Shown here: piece after piece, positions 6,783 through 13,853 of the stretch | How the letters are laid out: each line of letters begins with the position of its first letter | Position numbering within the stretch: the first letter of the stretch is position 1 | DNA from: JARRJS01 sp037388885 | Lineage (GTDB): Bacteria; Gemmatimonadota; Gemmatimonadetes; Longimicrobiales; RSA9 | Assembly: GCA_037388885.1 (NCBI GenBank) | Contig: JARRJS010000080.1 | Span: 1-15,817, forward strand | DNA: 15,817 bases | Direction: 5' to 3' | The notes under the pieces: model-generated | What the model was told of the DNA's origin: nothing | What the model saw: the letters and a program-made list of their open reading frames with translations, nothing else | Databases searched by the model: none | Translations under genes and position numbers: made by a program

Positions 6783-6792
6783 GCATCTTGAC
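6778..6792. promoter_or_regulatory. Candidate LexA operator (perfect inverted repeat over the -35 box)
   Basis: GTCAAG (6778-6783), CAT, then CTTGAC (6787-6792) is a perfect 6-3-6 palindrome that covers five bases of the -35 box. A dimeric repressor bound here would block RNA polymerase, as expected for LexA self-repression. The sequence differs from the E. coli and Bacillus LexA boxes, but LexA motifs vary widely between phyla. Assignment to LexA is inferred from position. Confidence 0.55.
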
Positions 6793-6829
6793 GGCCAACA
6801 ATTGTTTGGAAAGTGCGAAAACAAGAGTT

Positions 6830-8278
6830 TCACAGCCGCGCTAGCGTCTCCAGTGCCGCGTCCAGACGGGCGAGGGTCTTCGACCGCCCCATGACCACCA
6901 GGACCTCGAAGATGCCGGGCGAGACGGCCTGGCCGGTGAGTGCCAAGCGCAAGGGATGGATGAGCTTGCCGGCGCCGACGCCCAGCTCGCCGGCCAGGTC
7001 GCGCAGCGTGGTTTCCAGCCCCGCTTCGTCCCAGGGCTCGACGGCCGCGTAACGCTCGCGCAGCGCATCCAGTCGAGCCCGCACCTCGTTGGGCTTCTTC
7101 CAGTGTTTCGCGACTGCCTGCGGGTCGTACTCCACCGTTTCCTGTAGGTACGGCCGGGCCTGGGTCACGAAGTCGGCGATACGCCGGGCGCGTGGCTTGA
7201 GCAGCTCGATCAGCGACACGTACCAGTCGTGCCGGTCCTCCAGCGCGTCACGCGTGGCGACGCCGGCATCCGCCAGCGCCTGCGTCACCAGCGGCTCCAG
7301 CTCCGCCGGCGGTAAGCGATTGATATGCTCGCCGTTCAGCCACTCTAGCTTCTGGATGTCGAAGATGGCGCTCTTCTTGTTGATGCCGTCCAGCGAGAAG
7401 GCATCGATCAGCTCCCGGGCGCTCATGACCTCCCGGTCATCGCCGGGCGACCAGCCCAGCAGCGCCAGGAAGTTGACCATGGCCTGGGGCAGGATCCCCT
7501 GGTTCCGGTACTCGCCCACCGCTGTGGCGCCGTGCCTCTTGGACAGGCGCTTGCCGTCGGAGCCCAGGATCATGGGCACGTGGGCGAACGCGGGCTGTGG
7601 GTAACCCAGCGCCTCGTACAAGAGGATCTGCTTCGGTGTGTTGGAGATGTGGTCATCGCCGCGGATCACGTGCGTGATGCCCATGTCCGCGTCGTCGCTC
7701 ACCACGGCCAGGTTGTAGATGGGCGTGCCGTCGGACCGCAACACGATGAAGTCGTCAATCTCCGCATTGTTGAACGACGTCGTGCCGTGCACCACGTCGT
7801 CCCACGACGTCGTCCCGTCCGGCACCCGGAACCGGATGGTGAACGGCTCGCCCGCTGCCGCCCGCCGATCTGACTCCTCCGGCGATAGGTCCAGCAGGCA
7901 GTGCCGGTCGTAGCGGTAGGCCTCCGGTGCTGTCCCCGCTGCAGCACGTCGCGCTTCCAGCTCCTCCGGTGTGCAGAAGCAGCGGTAGCCCTTCCTTTCC
8001 GCCAGCAGCCGCTCCGCGTCCGCCCGGTGCCGTGCCAGTCCGTCCGCCTGGTGCGCCGGGCCCTCGTCCCAGTCCAGCCCCAGCCACGTCATGCCGTCCA
8101 GGATCGCGGCCACCATTTCGTCGCTGGAGCGCGCCCGGTCGGTGTCCTCGATGCGCAGCACGAACACGCCGCCCGTGCGCCGGGCCAGCAGCCAGTTGAA
8201 CAACGCCGTGCGGGCACCGCCCACGTGCAGGTAGCCCGTGGGGGAGGGGGCGAAACGAACTCGAACGGTGTTCTTCAT
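6830..8278 (-). CDS. gltX: Glutamyl-tRNA synthetase
   Basis: This 482-residue class I aminoacyl-tRNA synthetase charges tRNA-Glu with glutamate in the cytoplasm. The N-terminus VRVRFAPSPTGYLHVGGARTALFNWL contains the HIGH-equivalent (YLHVGG, 16-21), and the second class I signature is KRLSKR (243-248). Other GluRS hallmarks are RIEDTDRAR (42-50), the zinc-region cysteines FCTPEELEARR, DGTPIYNLAVVSDDADMGITHVIRGDDHISNT, and a C-terminal anticodon-binding helical domain. Length is standard. The ATG at 8278 is preferred over a GTG at 8308 because it gives the usual MKNTVRVRFAPSPTG beginning, although no strong ribosome-binding site precedes it. The gene stands alone between the lexA promoter and a repeat-bearing gap. 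No terminator is evident after its stop. Confidence 0.97.
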   Translation of the reverse strand: MKNTVRVRFAPSPTGYLHVGGARTALFNWLLARRTGGVFVLRIEDTDRARSSDEMVAAILDGMTWLGLDWDEGPAHQADGLARHRADAERLLAERKGYRCFCTPEELEARRAAAGTAPEAYRYDRHCLLDLSPEESDRRAAAGEPFTIRFRVPDGTTSWDDVVHGTTSFNNAEIDDFIVLRSDGTPIYNLAVVSDDADMGITHVIRGDDHISNTPKQILLYEALGYPQPAFAHVPMILGSDGKRLSKRHGATAVGEYRNQGILPQAMVNFLALLGWSPGDDREVMSARELIDAFSLDGINKKSAIFDIQKLEWLNGEHINRLPPAELEPLVTQALADAGVATRDALEDRHDWYVSLIELLKPRARRIADFVTQARPYLQETVEYDPQAVAKHWKKPNEVRARLDALRERYAAVEPWDEAGLETTLRDLAGELGVGAGKLIHPLRLALTGQAVSPGIFEVLVVMGRSKTLARLDAALETLARL

Positions 8279-8447
8279 GGTGGCGAAACCTATGGCGTCG
8301 AGGCACACGCGGGCAATTGGAAAGGCTGAACGGCAGGCGTTCCTCGCTGGTCGCGGATGTGCCGCCGGCAGAGCCGGGAAGATGACAGGGAGACGTGGAG
8401 ACGGGGGAGACAGAGGGGAATCTTGGAACCCGGAGGTGGGGGAACGC
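8279..8447. other. Intergenic region with short GC-rich repeats between gltX and the TPR gene
   Basis: This 169-base gap holds a purine-rich repeat tract (8384-8418) and a small perfect hairpin (CCGGC 8365-8369, loop AGA, GCCGG 8373-8377). I saw no convincing gltX promoter on the minus strand and no coding frame. Confidence 0.5.
8384..8418. repeat. GGAGAC-type purine repeat, intergenic copy
   Basis: Four imperfect tandem GGGAGAC-like units make up this stretch (core GGAGACGGGGGAGACAG). A closely similar tract on the same strand occurs at 15114-15148, inside the RND permease gene. A shared dispersed-repeat origin is likely; simple GC-rich drift is the alternative. Confidence 0.55.
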
Positions 8448-10820
8448 TCAGCTCTCAGCCGTCAAACGCACCAACGCCCGCCGGGCTGCCTCTACCCGCG
8501 GCTGTAACGCCGGGTCCGCGTCGGACCACAACTCCATGAAGCGCGCATAGCAACGGGCGGCATTCGTCCTGTCGCCTTTCTGCTCATACAACTCGCCGAG
8601 ATGTTCGAGCGTGGGTGCCAGATCGGTTTCGTCCAGCACGTGGCGCGTGGTGGTCTTCACTGACAGGTAGCGCTCGTACGCCGCGATGGCGGAGTCGGGG
8701 CGGCCCGCCTGCTCGTGGGCCCGGCCCTCCAGCGCCGCGAAGCACAGGTCGTCTTTCGTCCACTCGACGGTTGTGCACGGCAGGTTGTACGACCGGCGCA
8801 GCAGGTCCAGCGCGGCCTCGTGGTCGCGGTTCCGCAGGAACAGCAACGCCCTGGCGCGCGCGATACGGTAACGATTGGCGTCGCTGTAACTGATTCCGAT
8901 GTCGGGCTCGACGGAGTCGAATGCGGCCAGCGTGCGCTGGGCACCGTCGTCGCGGTTCGCCATGACATACGCTTCCGCCACAATACCGTAGGGGTATGAG
9001 AGCAGGTCGCTTTCACCGACACCGTGTTCCGCGATCACGGTCTTCAAATGCGCCAGCGGCTTGGAAGGGTCCAGTCCCGCGGCGGCGGTCACGAGGACGG
9101 CCTCCGCGGCGTAAGCGATTTCGTACGTTGGCAACGACAGGGCTCGCGCCATGTCCTCGTGCCGCTGCAACGTCTTCCGGGACCGGGCAATCCCGCTGCG
9201 CATGCCTGCGACCGCCGTTTCCAGCTCCAAGGCATAGTGATTCGTCCACGTGAGCTCGCCTGGCTGGATGGCCCGCAACGCCGCGATCAACGAGTCCGCC
9301 CGGTTGAACTCGCCCTCCGCCACCGCGATCCGTGCGCGGGCACGCGCCGGCCAGAATGGGTAGCGGATCACGGAATCCGGCCGGTCCAGGACCTCCCACG
9401 CGTCCGCGACCTTCCCCTGCGCGTACTTGATGCCCGCGACGTTCATGCGCTGCAGCCCACCTGTGGGGATCAGCCGTGCTCCCTTTGTGTACATGCTCTC
9501 GGCGGCAACGAAATCGCGCTGCATGCTCAACGCCACCGCCAGGTTCGTCGCGGCCGTTCCGTCATCCGGGAAACGCCCGAGCACGCGTCGGTACGCGTCT
9601 GCGGACGCCGCCCAGTCACCGGTCACAGAAAGGTGATAGTCCCCTTCGATGATCCCGCGTTCGTGTAGATTCACCCGGTTCCGAAGCTCGTAAGCCCGGG
9701 TCATGGCGTCCATTTCCTTCCGGCGCATCAAGCCATCCCGGCCGTAGCCAATGGCAAGGCTTTTCCACGCCCACGCGAAATCGGGGTCCAGTTCGACGGC
9801 TTCCTCGGCCTGGCCCGCCGCGAACGCCCGCAGCGCGTCCAGCGAGGACGTCGTCGCCTCCGGCAGCGGCTTCCCCGCCCGCACCGACCGCAACGACTCC
9901 CCCACCTTCGCCCGGATCGCCGCGGACAGACGCCCCACCGCCGGGATGATGTCTTCCTCGCCCGACGCCGATTCCCGGAAGCCTGCCAACACCTCGCCCG
10001 TGGCGACGTCCAATACGTCCATCGTCAGCACATACGTGTCGCCGACGCGCGCCACCTTGCCCGCAAATACCGCGGGCCAGCCCTGGCGGATCGCCACCTC
10101 GCGGGCCACTTCGGCCGTCAGCGGCGCGGCGGCTGGACGCTCCATGCGACTCAGGGCGTCGCCCACGGCGGTGGGCGAGGCCAGGGTGAGAACCGGCGAT
10201 TCGATCAGGTCGATGCGCAGAGCCTCCCGGACCGCCGGCCCCAGCGTCGAGTCGCCCGTCGCGTCCTCCAGGTCCGCAAGCACGATGGTCGGGCGTTCTT
10301 CCAGCGCGCCGCTGGACAGCAGCGTCGCCGCCGGGCCGACGCCCAGCGCACGCATGCCCATGAAGCCGGCCGATGCCAGGCCCAGACCGGCGAACCCCAG
10401 CACCACCAGGGTCACGGCGCGCCCCCAGGTGAAAAAACGAGCGGGACCCGTGGGCTGGGCGCGCCGTGAGGGTGCGGCGGTTGCGGACACCGGGAACGTT
10501 CCGGTCGTTCCCGTCGTCGAGGCGGGACTGGATGCCGCCGCGCCGGAGTCCTCGGCGATTCGCGGGGCTTCGTTCTCTGCTGCCGCCTGCGGCCGCGTGG
10601 CGGGATGCCCGCCCTGCACGAACGCCGTCGCCATCACCAGTGGCAGCCCGGCGAGTAGAAGCACGAGCGCGGTCGGCGGCACCCAGTCCGGCAGACCGAT
10701 GCCGTCATAAAGAGAGAGCACGACCTGGTAAACCATCCACGAAACAACCAGGTAGATCCCGAGCATCTGCCAGAGGGACCGGCGGTGGATCTCGGCGAGC
10801 AGCCTGCGAAGCTGGCTCAT
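8448..10820 (-). CDS. Membrane-anchored TolB/FlgO-like domain protein with TPR array
   Basis: This 790-residue protein begins with a basic amphipathic stretch (RRLLAEIHRRSLWQ), then helices at about 19-37 and 47-68. A 60-residue Ala/Pro/Thr-rich linker and a third helix (135-158) follow. Residues 175-315 (RPTIVLADLEDATGDSTLGPAVREALRIDLIES...VFAGKVARVGDTYVLTMDVLDVATGEVL) resemble the TolB-like/FlgO domain that often sits between a sensor or kinase and TPRs. From about 325 to the end come repeated helix pairs of TPR type (for example DPDFAWAWKSLAIGYGRDG and FPDDGTAATNLAVALSMQRDF). No kinase or DNA-binding domain is present. A scaffold or sensory role at the membrane is inferred. The ATG at 10820 is preferred to one at 10850 because it matches the usual start of this family. 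A TATATT box lies upstream at 10865-10860. Confidence 0.82.
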   Translation of the reverse strand: MSQLRRLLAEIHRRSLWQMLGIYLVVSWMVYQVVLSLYDGIGLPDWVPPTALVLLLAGLPLVMATAFVQGGHPATRPQAAAENEAPRIAEDSGAAASSPASTTGTTGTFPVSATAAPSRRAQPTGPARFFTWGRAVTLVVLGFAGLGLASAGFMGMRALGVGPAATLLSSGALEERPTIVLADLEDATGDSTLGPAVREALRIDLIESPVLTLASPTAVGDALSRMERPAAAPLTAEVAREVAIRQGWPAVFAGKVARVGDTYVLTMDVLDVATGEVLAGFRESASGEEDIIPAVGRLSAAIRAKVGESLRSVRAGKPLPEATTSSLDALRAFAAGQAEEAVELDPDFAWAWKSLAIGYGRDGLMRRKEMDAMTRAYELRNRVNLHERGIIEGDYHLSVTGDWAASADAYRRVLGRFPDDGTAATNLAVALSMQRDFVAAESMYTKGARLIPTGGLQRMNVAGIKYAQGKVADAWEVLDRPDSVIRYPFWPARARARIAVAEGEFNRADSLIAALRAIQPGELTWTNHYALELETAVAGMRSGIARSRKTLQRHEDMARALSLPTYEIAYAAEAVLVTAAAGLDPSKPLAHLKTVIAEHGVGESDLLSYPYGIVAEAYVMANRDDGAQRTLAAFDSVEPDIGISYSDANRYRIARARALLFLRNRDHEAALDLLRRSYNLPCTTVEWTKDDLCFAALEGRAHEQAGRPDSAIAAYERYLSVKTTTRHVLDETDLAPTLEHLGELYEQKGDRTNAARCYARFMELWSDADPALQPRVEAARRALVRLTAES

Positions 10821-10859
10821 GGCCGTGGTGGTTCGGAAGGGCACATGCATGTCGAGCCC

Positions 10860-10865
10860 AATATA
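10860..10865 (-). promoter_or_regulatory. Possible -10 box for the TPR protein gene
   Basis: TATATT on the minus strand lies 40 bases before the preferred ATG at 10820, in the 186-base gap between two divergent genes. The -35 region is poor (TTCCGA with an 18-base spacer). The implied start point near 10853 is compatible with the downstream ATG and would leave the alternative ATG at 10850 almost leaderless. Confidence 0.3.
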
Positions 10866-11006
10866 GCGCGGCGTCTACGCGCCTCGGAAGGAAAACGCTG
10901 CCGCTCGTGATCATATGGCCGCGGCAGGAGAAGACGCCCGGGGACACTCCTCCATCGTCGGGCCCCGAAAACGAAAGGCGGAGGAGTTCCCAACCTGGTC
11001 GTGGGA

Positions 11007-11615
11007 ATGGAGATCCCTGGTTACATTGGTGGCGTGAAACTGCGCTACTTCCGCGACCCGTCTGAACTGCGCCACTGGCTCGAAGCCAACCACGACGCCG
11101 TCGAGGAGCTTTGGGTCGGGCTCTACAAGAAAGCCTCCGGCCGCCCAAGCATCACCTGGCCCGAGCTCGTGGACGAGCTGCTGTGCTTCGGCTGGATCGA
11201 CGGCATCCGCAGGTCCGTGGACGACATCAGCTACACGATCCGCATCACACCACGCACACCGACCAGTATCTGGAGTGACAAGAACACGCAGCGCGTCCAG
11301 GAGCTCATCGCCGAGGGCCGCATGACGTCGGCAGGCCTGGCCGCCTTCGAGCGACGCGATCCCGAGCGCGCGGGCGTCTACTCCTTCGAGGGCGACACCC
11401 CGGAGCTGGGCGAGGCCTACGCGGCACAGCTGCGCGCGAATCCAGCGGCGTGGGAGTTCTTCCAGTCGCAGCCGCCGTCGTACCGCAGGACGGCCACGGC
11501 GTGGGTGGTCAGCGCCAAGCGGGAGGCGACCCGACGTCGTCGTCTCGCAACGCTCATCGAGGACTCGCAGAACGGACTGCGCATCGGCCCGTTGCGGCGA
11601 GGCACGGCAGGATAG
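11007..11615 (+). CDS. YdeI/OmpD-associated family protein
   Basis: This protein of about 202 residues matches the YdeI/OmdA-type family: FRDPSELRHWLEANHDAVEELWVGLYKKASGRPSITWPELVDELLCFGWIDGIRRSVD, then TPRTPTSIWSDKN and VQELIAEGRMTSAGLAAFE, with a C-terminal helical part ending in AWVVSAKREATRRRRLATLIEDSQ. The family is widespread and cytoplasmic; its biochemical role is not settled, and links to envelope stress or peptide resistance are reported for some members. The start is uncertain. GTG 11001, ATG 11007 and GTG 11034 are in frame, and homologues usually begin close to VKLRYF (11034). A GGAGGAG at 10980-10986 is too far from any of them. The HTH gene follows after 17 bases, so the two form a plus-strand operon. 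Confidence 0.85.
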   Translation: MEIPGYIGGVKLRYFRDPSELRHWLEANHDAVEELWVGLYKKASGRPSITWPELVDELLCFGWIDGIRRSVDDISYTIRITPRTPTSIWSDKNTQRVQELIAEGRMTSAGLAAFERRDPERAGVYSFEGDTPELGEAYAAQLRANPAAWEFFQSQPPSYRRTATAWVVSAKREATRRRRLATLIEDSQNGLRIGPLRRGTAG

Positions 11616-11632
11616 GCGACAGGAGCAGGTCG

Positions 11633-12442
11633 ATGGAACGGATGGAAGCCGCAACTGCCCGGGAACGCCTCGGTTTTTCACCGGAGCAGCTTGCGGCGGA
11701 GCTGGGTGTGACGGAAGCGGAAGTGGAGGCATGGGAAGCCGGCCGGATGGCCGTACCGAAGTCAGCGGCCAGGCGGCTGGCCTGGCGCGCGGCCCTGGCG
11801 GAGCGAAAGGCCGCCCTGGCGGCCAGCGGGCTGCCCGAATGCGACTGGCTCAAGGCATGGGAGGCGGAGCCCGTGCCGACAAAGATGAAGGAGCGTGTCA
11901 AGCGCCTGGAAGCGGCCAATGCGCATGCGGCGGCGTGTCCCGTGTGCAAAGCCCGCGCGGACTACGTGAAGCAGCACCTGCCGCCGTTGCCAGAGCAGCC
12001 GGTTCCAGCCTGGGCCGGCGCACTCCGATGGTTCATGGCGAAAGTCCAGCTGCTCCCGAAGTGGGCCCGCCCCGCGGCGTACGGGGGCGCACTGATCGGA
12101 GGCATCGTCGTGATCCGGGCGGCCCTCGCCGGACTGGCCGTGGGGTTCAGCTTCCATCTCCTCGAGACTGCAGGTGCCGGCATCGGCATCGGCGTCTACA
12201 TGGGCGCCGTCGGCGGCATCGCCTATCACCTCGTCCGCGAGCCGTTCCGCGCCTTCGGCCGGGCCGGCGACTACCTGACCGGCATCGTCTGCATGTTCGC
12301 CTACCTTCTGGCCATCGGTGTGCCGGTGGACTTGCTGACGAACGACCCGGATTTCAGGGGACTCACCAGCTGGATCGTCTTCTCGGGGGTGGCCGTCGTC
12401 TTCGGCCTCGTCATCGGACACACCTGGTTCCGCACGACGTGA
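11633..12442 (+). CDS. Membrane-anchored HTH (XRE-like) protein with H-x3-C-x2-C motif
   Basis: This 269-residue protein has three parts. Residues 8-55 resemble an XRE/MerR-like HTH (LGFSPEQLAAELGVTEAEVEAWEAGRMAVPKSAARRLAW). Residues 66-106 contain GLPECDWLKAWEAE and HAAACPVC, that is His98-x3-Cys102-x2-Cys105, the spacing of zinc-binding anti-sigma domains (zf-HC2). Residues 148-263 hold about four hydrophobic helices (AAYGGALIGGIVVIRAALAG, GIGIGVYMGAVGGIAYHL, YLTGIVCMFAYLLAIGVPV, SWIVFSGVAVVFGLVIGHT). It is probably a membrane-tethered regulator or sensor with a metal- or redox-responsive link. AGGAG lies 7 bases before the ATG at 11633; the frame is open further upstream, but that part overlaps the YdeI-like gene. 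It converges with the DUF1707 gene, leaving 47 bases with no clear terminator. Confidence 0.78.
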   Translation: MERMEAATARERLGFSPEQLAAELGVTEAEVEAWEAGRMAVPKSAARRLAWRAALAERKAALAASGLPECDWLKAWEAEPVPTKMKERVKRLEAANAHAAACPVCKARADYVKQHLPPLPEQPVPAWAGALRWFMAKVQLLPKWARPAAYGGALIGGIVVIRAALAGLAVGFSFHLLETAGAGIGIGVYMGAVGGIAYHLVREPFRAFGRAGDYLTGIVCMFAYLLAIGVPVDLLTNDPDFRGLTSWIVFSGVAVVFGLVIGHTWFRTT

Positions 12443-12489
12443 GGGAGAGGTCGCCATGGGGCGAGGAAGCGGAATGCCGCGGCCGAGCC

Positions 12490-13341
12490 CTACTCTCCGT
12501 CCAGGTCCCGCCGCCGGTCCTCCAGGCGCTGTGCCTGGCGGTCGAGCCGCCGCGCGTGGCGCTCCAGGCGTCGCTCCTCCAGCGCCAGCCGCCGTTCTTC
12601 CCGGGAGAGGTGGCGGCCCGTGTCGTGGCGGCTGGTTCTACGCTCGTCCGGAGCCCTGAGCTTCACGCTGACGCCGCCCATGAGCGCGAACCCGGACACG
12701 ACCAGCCGCGGTCCACCCTCGTCGTCGTCCCCGTACGCCGTCTCCGCCGCCTGGTCGAACCCGCCCAGCAGCGCTATGCCGTTCGTCTCCACCGGCAGGT
12801 CCGGTGGCACGATGATGTCGACGCCACCCATGACGGCAAACGCCGACACCTCGAACCGGCCCTCGGGCAGGATGGCATCACGCAGGTCCAGCACGACGCC
12901 GCCCCAGAATGCCACGGCGTGAAGGTGCGGCGGTGGCCGCCAGCGGCCCACCTTCCGGCTGCCGCCCAGAATCGCCACCACCACTGAATCTGCGGCCGCT
13001 CGTCGATCCTCATCGGTGATGGGCGCCCGCCTGCGCCGGGCCGGGCGCCGGGCGTTTGCCCGGTCCCCCTCATCCCGCACGTCCCGCGGGCTGCGGCCCG
13101 CGGTCTTCCGAGCCGGCGATGTCTCTTCGCCCGACGACACCGGCGCCGGTGCACCGGACGGCCCCTGCAAGTCGCTCAGCAGCGCCGCCAGCTCGCGCCG
13201 CGTGCGCGCCGCCGTCGCACGGTCCAGCCGTCGCTCCAGCTCGCTCATCGACAACCGATCCTCCGCGAAATGCTTGCACAGCACGTCGATGGTCTGCTCA
13301 CGCAGGCTGGCGAGGGTGGGGGGAGAAGGCTGATCGGACAT
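12490..13341 (-). CDS. DUF1707 / LiaF-like protein with charged coiled tail
   Basis: This 283-residue protein begins with a DUF1707 domain (about 12-58, LREQTIDVLCKHFAEDRLSMSELERRLDRATAARTRRELAALLSDL). An Arg/Ala/Pro-rich linker follows, then a LiaF/DUF2154-like beta domain from about 118 to 230, recognisable from repeated short strands with AVMGGVDIIVPPDLPVETNGIALLGG and FALMGGVSVKL. LiaF-type domains occur in cell-envelope stress pathways. No membrane helix is visible, so it should be soluble or peripheral. The last 40 residues are almost only Arg, Glu, Leu, His and Asp in a heptad-like pattern (SREERRLALEERRLERHARR), a likely coiled coil. The ATG at 13341 is the natural start but lacks a good ribosome-binding site. 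A TATACT box lies about 50 bases upstream. A role in envelope-stress signalling is inferred from the domains. Confidence 0.82.
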   Translation of the reverse strand: MSDQPSPPTLASLREQTIDVLCKHFAEDRLSMSELERRLDRATAARTRRELAALLSDLQGPSGAPAPVSSGEETSPARKTAGRSPRDVRDEGDRANARRPARRRRAPITDEDRRAAADSVVVAILGGSRKVGRWRPPPHLHAVAFWGGVVLDLRDAILPEGRFEVSAFAVMGGVDIIVPPDLPVETNGIALLGGFDQAAETAYGDDDEGGPRLVVSGFALMGGVSVKLRAPDERRTSRHDTGRHLSREERRLALEERRLERHARRLDRQAQRLEDRRRDLDGE

Positions 13342-13390
13342 GGGTGCGGTTCGCCTGGTTCGTTCGGTTGTCTGGTACCCCGGCGTCTCA

Positions 13391-13419
13391 AGTATAGGCG
13401 CAGCGCCAGGCGCTCACCA
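13391..13419 (-). promoter_or_regulatory. Possible promoter of the DUF1707/LiaF-like gene with palindromic spacer
   Basis: TATACT (13396-13391, 5 of 6 matches to the -10 consensus) lies 17 bases downstream of TGGTGA (13419-13414, only 3 of 6 at -35). The spacer contains a perfect palindrome AGCGCC-A-GGCGCT (13402-13414), which could be an operator. The implied leader is about 43 bases. Confidence 0.38.
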
Positions 13420-13422
13420 GAC

Positions 13423-13442
13423 GATCGACGATCGGCGATCGC
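13423..13442. repeat. GATCGACGATCG repeat, intergenic copy
   Basis: GATCGACGATCG (13423-13434) is followed by a degenerate CGATCG unit (13437-13442), in the 107-base gap between the RND gene and the DUF1707 gene. The same 12-mer, on the opposite strand, occurs twice inside the RND coding sequence (15251-15262 and 15272-15283). Confidence 0.6.
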
Positions 13443-13448
13443 GAGCAG

Positions 13449-13853
13449 TCAGACCCCCCGGAACGGCCGACGCGCCCACACCCAGCGCACGCCAGCGGCG
13501 GCCGGCTGCACGACGGCCGGTACCAAAGCGGGCTTCCGGAACACCGGCTTGCGCTCGAACAGGTAGTACAGCGCCGGCGTGACGGACAGCACCAGGATGG
13601 TGGAGCTGGACAGGCCGCCGATGAGCGCCCAGGTGAGCGCGTTCCAGATATTGGAGTCGGCGGACTTGCTGAAGAGCACGAGGGGCAGCAGGCCGAAGAT
13701 GGTCGTCGTGCTCGTCATCAGGATGGGCCGCACGCGCTCGAGGGTGCCCCGCACGATGGCGGGCTGGAGGCTCATGCCGTCCACCCGCCGCAGGTGGTTG
13801 ATGTGGTCCACCAGCAGGATGGCGTTGTTCACCACGATGCCGGCCATCATGAT
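13449..13853 (-). pseudogene. RND efflux permease, C-terminal fragment after the frame break
   Basis: This frame encodes the last three or so transmembrane helices of an RND permease. It opens with IMMAGIVVNNAILLVDHINHLRR, the helix that in AcrB carries Lys940 (here Asn), and continues with LERVRPILMTSTTTIFGLLPLVLF and ALTWALIGGLSSSTILVLSVTPALYYLFERKP. The preceding part of the pump is in another frame (13847-15817). If it is translated separately, the ATG at 13850 would be used: it overlaps the upstream TGA as ATGA, giving 133 residues by reinitiation. The same frame is open upstream to 14033, but there it only shadows the other half and does not resemble RND sequence. It is either a decayed gene, a split pump, or an assembly error. 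Confidence 0.8.

Noticed and set aside
6797..6806. Palindrome AACAATTGTT between gltX and lexA
   Set aside because: Perfect but only 10 bases, with no spacer; too short to call as a separate operator.
8276..8320. TTGCCC-N16/17-CATAGGT as a gltX promoter
   Set aside because: The -10 box is a poor match and the start point would fall at the start codon.
12450..12463. TCGCC-ATGG-GGCGA hairpin between the convergent HTH and DUF1707 genes
   Set aside because: A 5-bp stem without a T-run is not enough for a terminator call.
11731..12987. 418-codon plus-strand open frame overlapping the HTH membrane protein and the DUF1707 gene
   Set aside because: It is an alternative frame with arginine-rich nonsense composition and runs through two genes of opposite strand that have real domains.
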